In this document: piece after piece, positions 10,013 through 17,549 of the stretch
Numbering within the stretch: the first letter of the stretch is position 1
Layout: each line of letters opens with the position of its first letter
NCBI GenBank assembly: GCA_018714845.1
Contig: DVMR01000033.1
Coordinates: 1 to 64,000, forward strand
Origin: Candidatus Ventrousia excrementavium
GTDB lineage: Bacteria; Bacillota; Clostridia; Oscillospirales; Butyricicoccaceae
DNA: 64,000 nucleotides
Reading direction: 5' to 3'
Notes under the pieces: model-generated
The model's database searches: none
What the model was told of the DNA's origin: nothing
The model's input: the letters and a program-made list of their open reading frames with translations, nothing else
Translations under genes and position numbers: made by a program

Positions 10013-10140
10013 ATATTATCGAAACTTCCTTTCGGGTAAATTGGCATAGGTCTATATCTTATATAGTATACCACAGATTTGGCTGTGAAAAATATTTATT
10101 TTGTAAAATCCGGGCATTTTTTCAAAACGTCCTGACGCCT

Positions 10141-10250
10141 GCGGCGGGTCCCAAGGACTCTTAGGCTTCGGTATTAGCCTGAACCTCTTCCCCGCGCCGG
10201 CGCGAATCACAGGGCCCTGCGTCATCCTCGCGAAGCGAGATTGCTGCCCC
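10141..10250. repeat. Intergenic repeat copy A
   Basis: Shares two exact blocks with copy B about 215 bases on: GCGGCGGGTCCCAAGG (10141-10156) and the 24-base block that starts GCGCCGGCGCGAATCACAGG (10194-10217). Its right part (10216-10242) is instead an exact 27-base inverted match to 10439-10465 in copy B. Confidence 0.7.
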
Positions 10251-10281
10251 GCTCAACTCGCTTCGCTCGAGTTGAGCGGGG
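10247..10281. repeat. Perfect 14-base-pair palindromic stem within the secA upstream region
   Basis: CCCCGCTCAACTCG (10247-10260) and its exact reverse complement (10268-10281) enclose a 7-base loop. It lies between repeat copies A and B. There is no U-tract on either side, so it is not a standard terminator. Confidence 0.75.
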
Positions 10282-10355
10282 ACCCCGATTATTTCATACT
10301 CGCTCGGGCAAATGAATTGCCCGGCTCGATACGCGCGACCCCGCGCGTCCCGGCT

Positions 10356-10470
10356 GCGGCGGGTCCCAAGGGTCCTGCACTGCCGGCATAAGCCTAAGCG
10401 TATTTCTCGCGCCGGCGCGAATCACAGGGCCCGGCGTCAATCTCGCTTCGCGAGGATGACGCAGGACCCT
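10356..10470. repeat. Intergenic repeat copy B
   Basis: Second copy of the direct blocks at 10356-10371 and 10409-10432, followed by the inverted partner of copy A at 10439-10465. The spacer between copies also contains a GGGCAA-TTGCCC hairpin near 10306-10322. The whole 10.13-10.47 kb stretch has no credible gene and resembles a small mobile or palindromic intergenic element. Confidence 0.7.
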
Positions 10471-10548
10471 GTGGGTCATGCCGGTGTATAAAATAGAAGT
10501 ATTTAGGAAGAAAACAGATGCGAAATACGGCATATTAAACAAAAGAAC

Positions 10549-10576
10549 TTGACATAAATACCCCGTATGGTATAAT
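10549..10576 (+). promoter_or_regulatory. Consensus sigma-A promoter for the cysteine-rich exported protein
   Basis: TTGACA (10549-10554) and TATAAT (10571-10576), both perfect, 16 bases apart, 50 bases upstream of the ATG at 10627. Confidence 0.8.
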
Positions 10577-10626
10577 TGAATTAGTCTACGGTAAAGGAGA
10601 ATCATTTTACGAAAGGATGATCCCGC

Positions 10627-11049
10627 ATGAAAAGGTTCACAGCACTGCTCATTTCCCTGCTGGTCATTCTCTCATGTACGGCTGTTTTTGCAGCCGGTGC
10701 ATCTGGAGACTTTCATAATCCTGCTGAAATTACGTACACAGTCCGCAAGGCGGGCGTACCCCGCGATTTTACCCGGGCCGAGTGCTGTGCCTTTATGCGG
10801 GCCATAGGCCTGTCTGTTCCTGATGAAGTGGATGAAGCACAGTGCACGATGTGCCGCGCCGGAAATTTTGTTGAGACACGCAATTACGGTAGCTGGTATA
10901 AAAATGGTAAAGTCCGCAGCTGTCCCTGTGATTGGCGATGCAGTGACTACCAGAAAGAGCGGCCGGTGACCACGCTGTTTGTCTGCGAGGTCTGCGGGTA
11001 TGGCTATACCGAAACCGCAGCTGAAAGTTACTGGGTTTGCAATCACTGA
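10627..11049 (+). CDS. Small exported cysteine-rich protein, function unknown
   Basis: I do not recognise this 140-residue protein. It begins with a clear Sec signal peptide (MKRFTALLISLLVILS..., cleavage probably after AVFA near 22). The mature part has ten cysteines arranged as CC, CTMC, CPC, a single C, CEVC and a final CNH, a spacing that suggests paired metal-binding knuckles or disulfides. It has its own consensus promoter, a good GAAAGGA ribosome binding site, and a strong terminator right after the stop, so it is a stand-alone, probably well expressed gene. A zinc-ribbon-like fold is one possibility. Confidence 0.75.
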   Translation: MKRFTALLISLLVILSCTAVFAAGASGDFHNPAEITYTVRKAGVPRDFTRAECCAFMRAIGLSVPDEVDEAQCTMCRAGNFVETRNYGSWYKNGKVRSCPCDWRCSDYQKERPVTTLFVCEVCGYGYTETAAESYWVCNH

Positions 11050-11061
11050 GGTGTAATCATC

Positions 11062-11096
11062 GAAGCCGCCGCCCCATTGGGACGGCGGCTTTTTTC
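11062..11096 (+). terminator. Rho-independent terminator
   Basis: Stem AAGCCGCCG / CGGCGGCTT followed by six T, just after the stop at 11049. Confidence 0.85.
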
Positions 11097-11769
11097 ACAC
11101 CCCCAGCAGGTCGCGCACCACGCGGGCAATCAGCGTGCGCGGCAGCGCCGCGGGAAGTCCGCTCAGTGCACAGACCTCGTCACGCATGGCGGCAGTGTAT
11201 CCGATGCAGTCGAGCACAACAAGGTCGACGTCAGTGCCGCGCAGTGAAGCCGCGGCCTGCCGCAGGTTATCCGGATCGCCGTAAGGCGATGCAGCGCGAA
11301 GTTCGACATGGGGTGCGGCGGCCGCCCAGCGCGTCTGCAAAAGCGGAAGCTGCGCCTCATCCGGCGCAATGACGGCAATGCGCCCACGGCTTGCCGCAGC
11401 GCGGACCACTCCGTCGAGCAGCCGCGAGGGGTACAAAAGCGGGACATCGGCGTGCAGCCCGGGTGGAAATTCGCCGGTGCACAGCATGACGATGAGCGGT
11501 ACGCCCTGCGCCTGCAGCCGGTCTATCTGCCGCTGCAGCAGAGGCACCAGCTTTGGTTCGGCCATGACAGCCTGCGTACCGTCGCGCAGACGTGAGACCA
11601 GTACCTGTTCCCCCGCACAGGGGCGCAGCGCAGCAATTTCGTCAGCAGTCAGGCCGTCGAGAGCGCCGGCCTCCAGCAGTGTGATTTCGGGTTCCAAAAT
11701 GGGAGCAATATCCGCGGTCACATCGACGCGCGGCGACTGCCCGATGGTTAAGGCTCCAATTCGAATCAT
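11095..11769 (-). CDS. AroM-family protein
   Basis: Cytosolic protein of the AroM family, which belongs to the aspartate/glutamate-racemase-like fold; the biochemical role of AroM is not established. The N-terminus IGALTIGQSPRVDV is the family signature, and VMLCTGEFPP (about 94-103 from the chosen start) and VVLDCIGYT carry the two cysteines placed like those of racemase relatives. A longer frame to 11787 exists, but the AAAGGGGAG ribosome binding site lies within it, so the ATG at 11769 is preferred (224 residues). It is convergent with the preceding gene and divergent from prfB. Confidence 0.8.
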   Translation of the reverse strand: MIRIGALTIGQSPRVDVTADIAPILEPEITLLEAGALDGLTADEIAALRPCAGEQVLVSRLRDGTQAVMAEPKLVPLLQRQIDRLQAQGVPLIVMLCTGEFPPGLHADVPLLYPSRLLDGVVRAAASRGRIAVIAPDEAQLPLLQTRWAAAAPHVELRAASPYGDPDNLRQAAASLRGTDVDLVVLDCIGYTAAMRDEVCALSGLPAALPRTLIARVVRDLLGV

Positions 11770-11854
11770 GATATACTCCCCTTTCAACGACGGTTTTCGA
11801 ACATTTTACCGATAATGTGTCAGGACATTCGTGTGCTTACGGGCCCCGGGCCTC

Positions 11855-11883
11855 TTTACGAGCGAGGATTTTTGCGATATAAT
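11855..11883 (+). promoter_or_regulatory. Probable sigma-A promoter of prfB
   Basis: TTTACG (11855-11860) and TATAAT (11878-11883) with a 17-base spacer, about 100 bases upstream of the prfB start. Confidence 0.6.
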
Positions 11884-11980
11884 GATAAGACAGCACAGCT
11901 GATCCCGGGCGCAAAGGCGGCGGACTGTCTGGCTGATGAGTTTTCTTTTTGTGCAGTTTAATGAACGGAGCAACGATGCT

Positions 11981-13099
11981 ATGATACAGTATGACGAAAT
12001 CAGAAACCGCCTGAACAACATGCGTCCGCAGCTTTCTGAGCTGCGTGCGGCGCTCGACCTGGACCGCGGACTGGCCGAGGCGGCTGAGCTGGAGAAAAAG
12101 ACGGCAGCCCCCGATTTTTGGGATGACCCGGAAAACAGTCAGCGGGTTTTGCAGCGCATCAAGCAGCTGCAGGGAAAGGCCCAGCGGTATGACAAACTGG
12201 AATCTCTTTTTGAGGACACGCTGACATTGATTGAAATGGCGGAGGAAATGGGGGACGAGACCCAGCTGCCTGAAATTGAGCGCGATTTTAAGGCTTTTTG
12301 CCAGGAGCTCGAGGACCAGACGCTGTCCACTCTGCTGACCGGCGAGTATGACAAAAACAATGCCATTATGTCCTTTCATGCCGGCGCAGGCGGTACCGAG
12401 GCGCAGGACTGGGCGCAGATGCTTTTGCGCATGTACACGCACTGGGCCGACCGCCGGGGGTTCAAATACAAGATTCTCGACATTATCGACGGCGAAGAGG
12501 CGGGCATCAAAAGTGCCGACCTGCTTATCGAGGGTGAAAACGTCTTTGGCTATCTGAAAAGCGAGGCCGGTGTGCACCGTCTGGTGCGCGTGTCGCCGTT
12601 TGATGCGTCGGGCAGGCGGCACACCAGCTTTTCGGCCATCGAGGTCGTGCCCGAAATCAACGACGATTTTGATGTTGAAATCAATCCCGAGGACTTGAAG
12701 GTCGACACTTACCGTTCGGGCGGCGCGGGCGGCCAGCACGTCAACAAAACCGAGTCGGCCATCCGCATTACCCACATCCCGACAGGCATCATCGTCGCCT
12801 GCCAGAATGAGCGTTCGCAGCACCAGAACCGCGAGGTCGCCATGCGCATGCTCAAGAGCAAGCTGGTCGAAATCAAAGAGCGCGAGCACCTCGACAAGAT
12901 TTCGGACATCAAGGGCGTGCAGAAGTCGATTGAATGGGGCAGCCAGATCCGCTCGTATGTATTTATGCCGTATACGCTGGTCAAGGACCACCGCACAGGC
13001 TGTGAAAACGGCAATATTGGCGCGGTAATGGACGGCGACATTGACAGCTTTATCAACGCTTACCTGCGCGCGGCTGCAACGGGCAACTGGGCAAAATAA
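11981..13099 (+). CDS. prfB: Peptide chain release factor 2, encoded in one uninterrupted frame
   Basis: Class I release factor recognising UAA and UGA. From the ATG at 11981 (GGAG about 10 bases upstream) it is 372 residues. The anticodon-like SPF tripeptide is at about 205-207 and the catalytic GGQ at 250-252, within SGGAGGQHVNKTES. In many bacteria prfB has an in-frame UGA after codon 25 that needs +1 frameshifting; here codons 25-26 (12053-12058) read CTC GAC, so no slippery CTT TGA is present and autoregulation by frameshifting is absent. A terminator follows. Confidence 0.96.
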   Translation: MIQYDEIRNRLNNMRPQLSELRAALDLDRGLAEAAELEKKTAAPDFWDDPENSQRVLQRIKQLQGKAQRYDKLESLFEDTLTLIEMAEEMGDETQLPEIERDFKAFCQELEDQTLSTLLTGEYDKNNAIMSFHAGAGGTEAQDWAQMLLRMYTHWADRRGFKYKILDIIDGEEAGIKSADLLIEGENVFGYLKSEAGVHRLVRVSPFDASGRRHTSFSAIEVVPEINDDFDVEINPEDLKVDTYRSGGAGGQHVNKTESAIRITHIPTGIIVACQNERSQHQNREVAMRMLKSKLVEIKEREHLDKISDIKGVQKSIEWGSQIRSYVFMPYTLVKDHRTGCENGNIGAVMDGDIDSFINAYLRAAATGNWAK

Positions 13100-13110
13100 G
13101 CAAAAGGTAA

Positions 13111-13138
13111 AAGGGGGGCTACTGGCCCCTCTTTTTTA
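13111..13138 (+). terminator. Terminator of prfB
   Basis: AGGGG / CCCCT stem with a short loop and a run of T starting at 13132. Confidence 0.7.
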
Positions 13139-13630
13139 TTGTGCTGTTTCGGGAATCTTACAGACATCGACCCACCCGTTTGCCTGCGCGCAGCGCTCCA
13201 GCTCATCGCAGGACAGCTCGACAGCCGAAGCATCGCTGCCTGCGGCGGGGAAAATCGTGTCAAAGCGCTGCAGCGAACGGTCGAGCCAGACCTCGCACTG
13301 CCCATCCGGCAGTGCAAAGGGGCAAACACCGCCAATGTAATGGCCAGTCATCTGGCGCACCTGTTCAGGCGACAGCATCTTGGCCTTGACGCCGAATTGC
13401 TCTTTAAAGCGCTTGTTGTCAATGCGCGCGTCACCGGCTGCGACAACCAGAATACACCTGTCCCCTTCTTTAGATAAAAAAGACAAGGTTTTTGCAATGC
13501 GCGCCGGAATGACATGAACGGCCTGCGCTGCAAGCTCGACTGTGGCGCTTGATACCTGAAATTCGCGCACGCGGCCGTCAAGCTCCCAGGCGCGCAGATA
13601 CTGTTTGACCCTTTCCACTTCCGCTGACAT
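13136..13630 (-). CDS. YbaK/ProX-type aminoacyl-tRNA deacylase
   Basis: Member of the YbaK/EbsC/ProX editing-domain family, which hydrolyses misacylated tRNAs (Cys-tRNAPro, Ala-tRNAPro and others) in trans. The product from the ATG at 13630 (AGGGAGG 8 bases upstream) is 164 residues. KTLSF, the conserved DARIDNKRFKEQFG stretch and YIGGVCPFALP match the family; the GGVCPFAL motif forms the substrate pocket. Convergent with prfB, which shares its 3' region. Exact tRNA specificity cannot be told from the sequence. Confidence 0.85.
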   Translation of the reverse strand: MSAEVERVKQYLRAWELDGRVREFQVSSATVELAAQAVHVIPARIAKTLSFLSKEGDRCILVVAAGDARIDNKRFKEQFGVKAKMLSPEQVRQMTGHYIGGVCPFALPDGQCEVWLDRSLQRFDTIFPAAGSDASAVELSCDELERCAQANGWVDVCKIPETAQ

Positions 13631-13775
13631 ATGATAAGCCTCCCTGCGAATGCTCTGCAAATTTTCAGCACCCTGATACGTCTGTCATTATCATACATCG
13701 CTCTTGTGCAAAATGCAATGCAGACAGGGTATATTTCACCCGGACAAGGCAAAAATATCCACGAGGTGAATTGCT

Positions 13776-14216
13776 GTGAAGCTGTCCAAGCAGGAATATC
13801 AAAAACTGTATGAAAAGGCCTCTCCCCCTTCCCCATCCTATAAAAACATCCCCATTGCATTTCTGGTCGGCGGGTTGCTGTGTGTCATTGGTCAGGGATT
13901 TCGCACACTGTATGAAAATGCCGGTCTGAGTGAACAGGGCGTGGCGGCTGCCGTCGCCATTTCGATGGTGGCCATCGGCGTCGTACTGACCGCTCTGGGC
14001 GTTTATGACAAGATCGCCAAGCACGCCGGCGCCGGCACGCTTGTGCCCATCACCGGCTTTGCCAACTCGGTGGCGTCGCCGGCTCTTGAGTTCAAGACCG
14101 AGGGCATGATTCTGGGCACCTGTGTCAAGATGTTCACCATTGCGGGGCCTGTGCTGGTGCTGGGGGTTTCGGCCAGTGTGCTGTATGGCCTGATCCTGGT
14201 CATTTTCGGGGGTTGA
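13776..14216 (+). CDS. spoVAC: Stage V sporulation protein AC
   Basis: Integral membrane protein of the SpoVA channel, which loads dipicolinic acid into the forespore and releases it in germination; SpoVAC is the mechanosensitive component. The 146-residue protein has a short polar N-terminus and about four hydrophobic segments, including the FLVGGLLCVIGQG start of the first. Initiation is at a GTG (13776) behind GAGGTG. spoVAD begins 4 bases after the stop. No forespore sigma-factor promoter could be read with confidence upstream. Confidence 0.93.
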   Translation: MKLSKQEYQKLYEKASPPSPSYKNIPIAFLVGGLLCVIGQGFRTLYENAGLSEQGVAAAVAISMVAIGVVLTALGVYDKIAKHAGAGTLVPITGFANSVASPALEFKTEGMILGTCVKMFTIAGPVLVLGVSASVLYGLILVIFGG

Positions 14217-14219
14217 GCT

Positions 14220-15212
14220 ATGTCGACAGTTCATTTTAAAAATCCCGTGTATATCCGGTCGTGGGCTGTCTGTGCCGGCAAAAAAGAGGGCGAAGGACCG
14301 CTGGGCGACCGGTTTGACGTCATCTGTCCGGATGGCCGGTACGGCGAAAAAAGCTGGGAAAAAGCTGAGATGAAAATGGTGACAACGGCCTGGCAGACAG
14401 CGCTGCAAAAGGCGGGCATGACGCCCAGCGAGCTGGACTGTGCGCTGGGCGGCGATTTGCTCAACCAGTGCGTTTCCACCAGCTTTGGCTTTCGCGACAG
14501 CCAGATTCCCTTTCTCGGGCTATACGGAGCTTGTTCAACCATGGCCGAAAGCCTGCTTTTAGGTTCGAGCCTGGTGGCTGGCGGTATTCAGGAGCACGTT
14601 TTGTGCACGGCGTCCTCTCATTTTTGCTCGGCTGAGCGGCAATACCGCTATCCGCTGGCCTACGGCGGTCAGCGTCCGCCGACCGCCCAGTGGACGGCCT
14701 CGGCCTGCGGCGCTGTGGTGCTGTCAACGAAAAAAAGCGGTATCCGGGTCACGCGCGCGCACATTGGCACGATTTACGACCCCGGTGTCACTGACGCCAA
14801 CAATATGGGCGCGGCTATGGCACAGAGTGCGTATGAGACCCTGTCAGCTTATTTTAAGGACACCGGCGACAAGCCGACCGATTACGATATCATCGTCACC
14901 GGCGACCTTTCCACCGTGGGCAAGCAGCTGGTGCTTGATTTGTTCGACGGCGACGGCATCAACATGCGCCCTGTTTACGACGACTGCGGCCTGATGCTGT
15001 ACCACGGCGGCCAGGATGTACACGCCGGTGCATCCGGCTGCGGGTGTTCGGCAGCGGTTTTGGGCGGATATCTGCTGCCGGCGCTCGATAAAAAGCTGTT
15101 CAGGCGCATTTTGTTCTGCGGCACGGGTGCTCTGCTCTCCCCCATCACGACGACACAGGGAGAGTCCATTCCCGGCATCTGCCACCTTGTCTGTCTGGAA
15201 GCGGAGGAATAA
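14220..15212 (+). CDS. spoVAD: Stage V sporulation protein AD
   Basis: Peripheral SpoVA component with a thiolase-like fold that binds dipicolinic acid. The 330-residue length and motifs such as GACSTMAESL (about 108-117) and SHFCSAERQYRYPL are typical of SpoVAD. It sits between spoVAC and spoVAE in the conserved order, with a ribosome binding site GGTTGAG at the end of spoVAC. The three genes must be expressed together in the developing spore, which marks the organism as a spore former. Confidence 0.95.
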   Translation: MSTVHFKNPVYIRSWAVCAGKKEGEGPLGDRFDVICPDGRYGEKSWEKAEMKMVTTAWQTALQKAGMTPSELDCALGGDLLNQCVSTSFGFRDSQIPFLGLYGACSTMAESLLLGSSLVAGGIQEHVLCTASSHFCSAERQYRYPLAYGGQRPPTAQWTASACGAVVLSTKKSGIRVTRAHIGTIYDPGVTDANNMGAAMAQSAYETLSAYFKDTGDKPTDYDIIVTGDLSTVGKQLVLDLFDGDGINMRPVYDDCGLMLYHGGQDVHAGASGCGCSAAVLGGYLLPALDKKLFRRILFCGTGALLSPITTTQGESIPGICHLVCLEAEE

Positions 15213-15216
15213 ACGA

Positions 15217-15573
15217 ATGGAGTATCTCAGAGCCTTTCTGGTCGGGGGCGTCATCTGTGCGCTCAGTCAGATTTTAATTGACCGCACCAAATTGACGCCG
15301 GCCCGTATTTTGAGCTCGTACGTTATTATTGGTCTGGTGCTGACCGCGTTGGGAATTTATCAGCCCATTGTTGATTTTGGCGGCGCAGGCGCTACTGTCC
15401 CCCTGCTCGGATTCGGTTATTCGATGGCCAAAGGCGTTGAATCGGCTGTGGCGCAGTACGGCTGGACAGGCGCCTTTACCGGTGGAATTGCAGCTACGGC
15501 CGGTGGTGTTGCCGCGGCGGTGGGACTGTCTTTGCTGATGTCATTTTTCTTCAAGCCAAAAGACCCATCCTGA
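15217..15573 (+). CDS. spoVAE: Stage V sporulation protein AE (AEb type)
   Basis: Small integral membrane protein of the SpoVA channel, 118 residues with three to four hydrophobic segments (FLVGGVICALSQILID at the start; GFGYSMAKGV in the middle). The ATG at 15217 follows GGAGG; an open frame extends further upstream inside spoVAD but is a shadow. spoVAA, spoVAB and spoVAF are not present next to it, so this is the minimal AC-AD-AEb set known from many Clostridia. Confidence 0.93.
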   Translation: MEYLRAFLVGGVICALSQILIDRTKLTPARILSSYVIIGLVLTALGIYQPIVDFGGAGATVPLLGFGYSMAKGVESAVAQYGWTGAFTGGIAATAGGVAAAVGLSLLMSFFFKPKDPS

Positions 15574-15593
15574 GCCTGGCCGCGATTTTATTT

Positions 15594-15607
15594 ATTTCCC
15601 GGCAGAT
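15594..15607 (+). promoter_or_regulatory. Possible Noc-binding site (12 of 14 matches)
   Basis: ATTTCCCGGCAGAT differs at two positions from the Bacillus Noc-binding palindrome ATTTCCCGGGAAAT, and lies 73 bases upstream of the noc-like gene. The match could be chance; only one site was noticed. Confidence 0.35.
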
Positions 15608-15679
15608 TTCTCCACATTTCGCCCTTTGGTCAGTGATATGATAGGCTTGTCCTGAAAATTACTGCGAGGAGGCCGAAAC

Positions 15680-16495
15680 GTGGCACTGAATTTGCTGTCA
15701 GGCGGGAAAAAGCGCGAGTTTCGCTGGCTGCCGGTCGGCAGCCTGAGCAAGAATCCGCACCAGCCCCGCCGTATTTTCGATGAACAGGCGCTGAACGAGC
15801 TGTGCGAAAGCATTCGCCGCTACGGCGTGATTACACCGCTGACCGTTCGCCGGGTCGACGGCGGCTACCAGCTCGTTGCCGGTGAACGCCGGCTGCGTGC
15901 GTCCATTATGGCCGGGCTTGAAGCTGTGCCCTGCTATATCGTTTCAGCTGAGGAAGAAGACAGCGCGCTGATGGCGCTGGTGGAAAATCTGCAGCGCCGT
16001 GACCTGGATTTTTTTGAAGAGGCGCTGGGTCTGCAGCGGCTGACCGATCTCTATGGAATGACGCAGCAGCAGGCGGCCGAGCGGATTGGCAAGACGCAGT
16101 CGTCGGTGGCAAACAAACTGCGGCTTTTGAAGCTGGCGCCCGAGACTGTCGCGCTGGTGCGTGAGCACGGGCTGACCGAGCGGCATGCCCGCACCCTGCT
16201 GCGTCTGACCGATCCGGATATACAGGCGCAGGCTGCCGCTGAAATTGCACGGCGAGCTCTCAATGTCGAGCAGGCAGAAGCCTATGTCGACCAGCTGCTG
16301 AGCGACAAAAAGCAGCAGCCCTCTGCCGGACGCCGCAAGGTGCTGGTGCGCGATGTGCGGCTCTTTCTCAACACCGTCAACCGCGCAGTGGCCCTTATGC
16401 AGTCGGCCGGTGTCGGCGCAGAGGTCGACCGCAGGGAAAGCCCGGACGGCTTGATTCTGACCATTAAGATTGCGCAGCCGCCCCTGGCGCGCTGA
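15680..16495 (+). CDS. noc: ParB/Noc-family nucleoid occlusion or chromosome-partition DNA-binding protein
   Basis: CTP-dependent DNA clamp of the ParB family. The 271-residue protein has the N-terminal CTPase domain with GERRLRA (68-74) and ENLQRRDLD (102-110), then a helix-turn-helix (MTQQQAAERIGKTQSSVANK, about 127-146) and a C-terminal dimer domain. It starts at GTG 15680 behind GAGGAGG. The gene order noc-parA-parB matches the noc-soj-spo0J order of Firmicutes, which is why noc is preferred to a second parB; the specificity helix could not be compared here. Confidence 0.8.
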   Translation: MALNLLSGGKKREFRWLPVGSLSKNPHQPRRIFDEQALNELCESIRRYGVITPLTVRRVDGGYQLVAGERRLRASIMAGLEAVPCYIVSAEEEDSALMALVENLQRRDLDFFEEALGLQRLTDLYGMTQQQAAERIGKTQSSVANKLRLLKLAPETVALVREHGLTERHARTLLRLTDPDIQAQAAAEIARRALNVEQAEAYVDQLLSDKKQQPSAGRRKVLVRDVRLFLNTVNRAVALMQSAGVGAEVDRRESPDGLILTIKIAQPPLAR

Positions 16496-16555
16496 TATGC
16501 CGTAAGGCCGCAAAGCCTTGCTGTGACAGGAGTTTGCGGCTGTAAAGGTGTTGAC

Positions 16556-16571
16556 TGTTTCACGTGAAACA
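16556..16571. promoter_or_regulatory. parS centromere site
   Basis: TGTTTCACGTGAAACA is a perfect 16-base palindrome and matches the universal bacterial parS consensus TGTTNCACGTGAAACA at every defined position. It lies between noc and parA, where ParB would load. It is the only exact copy noticed in the window. Confidence 0.95.
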
Positions 16572-16693
16572 GGGCCCTGAAGAGTCTGAAAACAGTGCTT
16601 ATGGCCGTTTCTGGCAATGCCCACATCCCCCTTTCCTTTCTTTCTCTCTTTCCGCCCCGGGCTCGGGGCGGAACAAAGCTTCAGCCGTCCGGT

Positions 16694-16726
16694 CCCGGCC
16701 GTTTTTCGGGGCAGGCCGGCTTTTTT
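16694..16726 (+). terminator. Terminator between noc and parA
   Basis: CCGGCC (16695-16700) and GGCCGG (16714-16719) form a stem followed by six T. The parA -35 box begins just 3 bases further on. Confidence 0.65.
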
Positions 16727-16728
16727 GC

Positions 16729-16757
16729 TTTACAGGCTTTGCACCCGGTGCTATAAT
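16729..16757 (+). promoter_or_regulatory. Sigma-A promoter of parA-parB
   Basis: TTTACA (16729-16734) and TATAAT (16752-16757), 17 bases apart, 30 bases before the parA start. Confidence 0.75.
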
Positions 16758-16787
16758 AAAAGACATACAAAACCGAGAGGTGGGGCA

Positions 16788-17549
16788 ATGGGCAAGATCA
16801 TCGCGCTTTCCAATCAAAAGGGCGGCGTCGGTAAAACGACGACGGCCGTCAACACAGCTTGCTGCGTCGCTGCGCGCGGCCAGCGTGTCCTGCTGTGCGA
16901 TTTTGATCCGCAGGGCAACGCCAGCTCCGGGCTGGGCGTCGCGGCAGGCGGCAAGGGCATTTACGGCGTGCTGACCGGCCAGTGTACGGTGCAGCAGGCG
17001 CTTTGCCATACCCGCTGGTGTGATCTTCTGCCCGCCGACATCAACCTGGCAGCCATCGAGCAGGAGCTGGCCGGAACTGACGAGCGCCAGCTGGCACTGC
17101 GCAGCGTGCTTGCCCCCCTGCGCGGTCAATATGACTATATTTTTATTGACTGCCCGCCATCGCTCGGACTTTTGACCATCAACGCCCTGGCTGCGGCGGA
17201 CACTGTCCTGGTGCCCATGCAGTGTGAATATTACGCGCTTGAGGGCCTGACACAGCTGGTATCGACCATCCGCACGGTCAAGCGCTCGATCAATCCTCCA
17301 CTGGATATCGAGGGAATCGTGCTGACCATGTACGACGGCCGCACCAACCTGACCCTGCAGGTTGCCGAAGAAATCAAGCGGTACTTCGGCCCCAAGGTTT
17401 TCAAGACCGTGGTGCCCCGCAACGTGCGCCTGTCTGAGGCGCCGAGCCACGGCAAACCCATCATCGCTTATGACCGCCTGTCGCGCGGAGCTGAGGCTTA
17501 TACGGCGATTGCCGACGAGCTGCTGCGCCGCAACAAAGGAGGAAGATAA
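16788..17549 (+). CDS. parA: Chromosome-partition ATPase ParA (Soj)
   Basis: Deviant Walker ATPase that partners ParB in origin segregation and, as Soj, acts on DnaA in Bacillus. The ATG at 16788 gives 253 residues; a longer frame from 16617 crosses the promoter and is rejected. KGGVGKTT (11-18) with the signature lysine is the deviant Walker A box, and FIDCPPSLGLLT carries the Walker B aspartate. No N-terminal extension is present, as in chromosomal ParA. parB starts immediately after the stop. Confidence 0.96.
   Translation: MGKIIALSNQKGGVGKTTTAVNTACCVAARGQRVLLCDFDPQGNASSGLGVAAGGKGIYGVLTGQCTVQQALCHTRWCDLLPADINLAAIEQELAGTDERQLALRSVLAPLRGQYDYIFIDCPPSLGLLTINALAAADTVLVPMQCEYYALEGLTQLVSTIRTVKRSINPPLDIEGIVLTMYDGRTNLTLQVAEEIKRYFGPKVFKTVVPRNVRLSEAPSHGKPIIAYDRLSRGAEAYTAIADELLRRNKGGR

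Noticed and set aside
7922-10039. 705-codon open frame on the plus strand opposite secA
   Set aside because: SecA is certain on the minus strand; the antisense frame is a by-product of strong codon bias and has no recognisable domain.
10294-10605. 103-codon minus frame in the secA upstream region
   Set aside because: It runs through the repeat element and the promoter of the next gene and has no ribosome binding site.
11837-12991. 384-codon minus frame opposite prfB
   Set aside because: prfB is certain on the plus strand and the antisense translation shows no motif.
13660-13775. Sigma-G/F promoter before spoVAC
   Set aside because: Several partial matches exist but none has both boxes at the right spacing.
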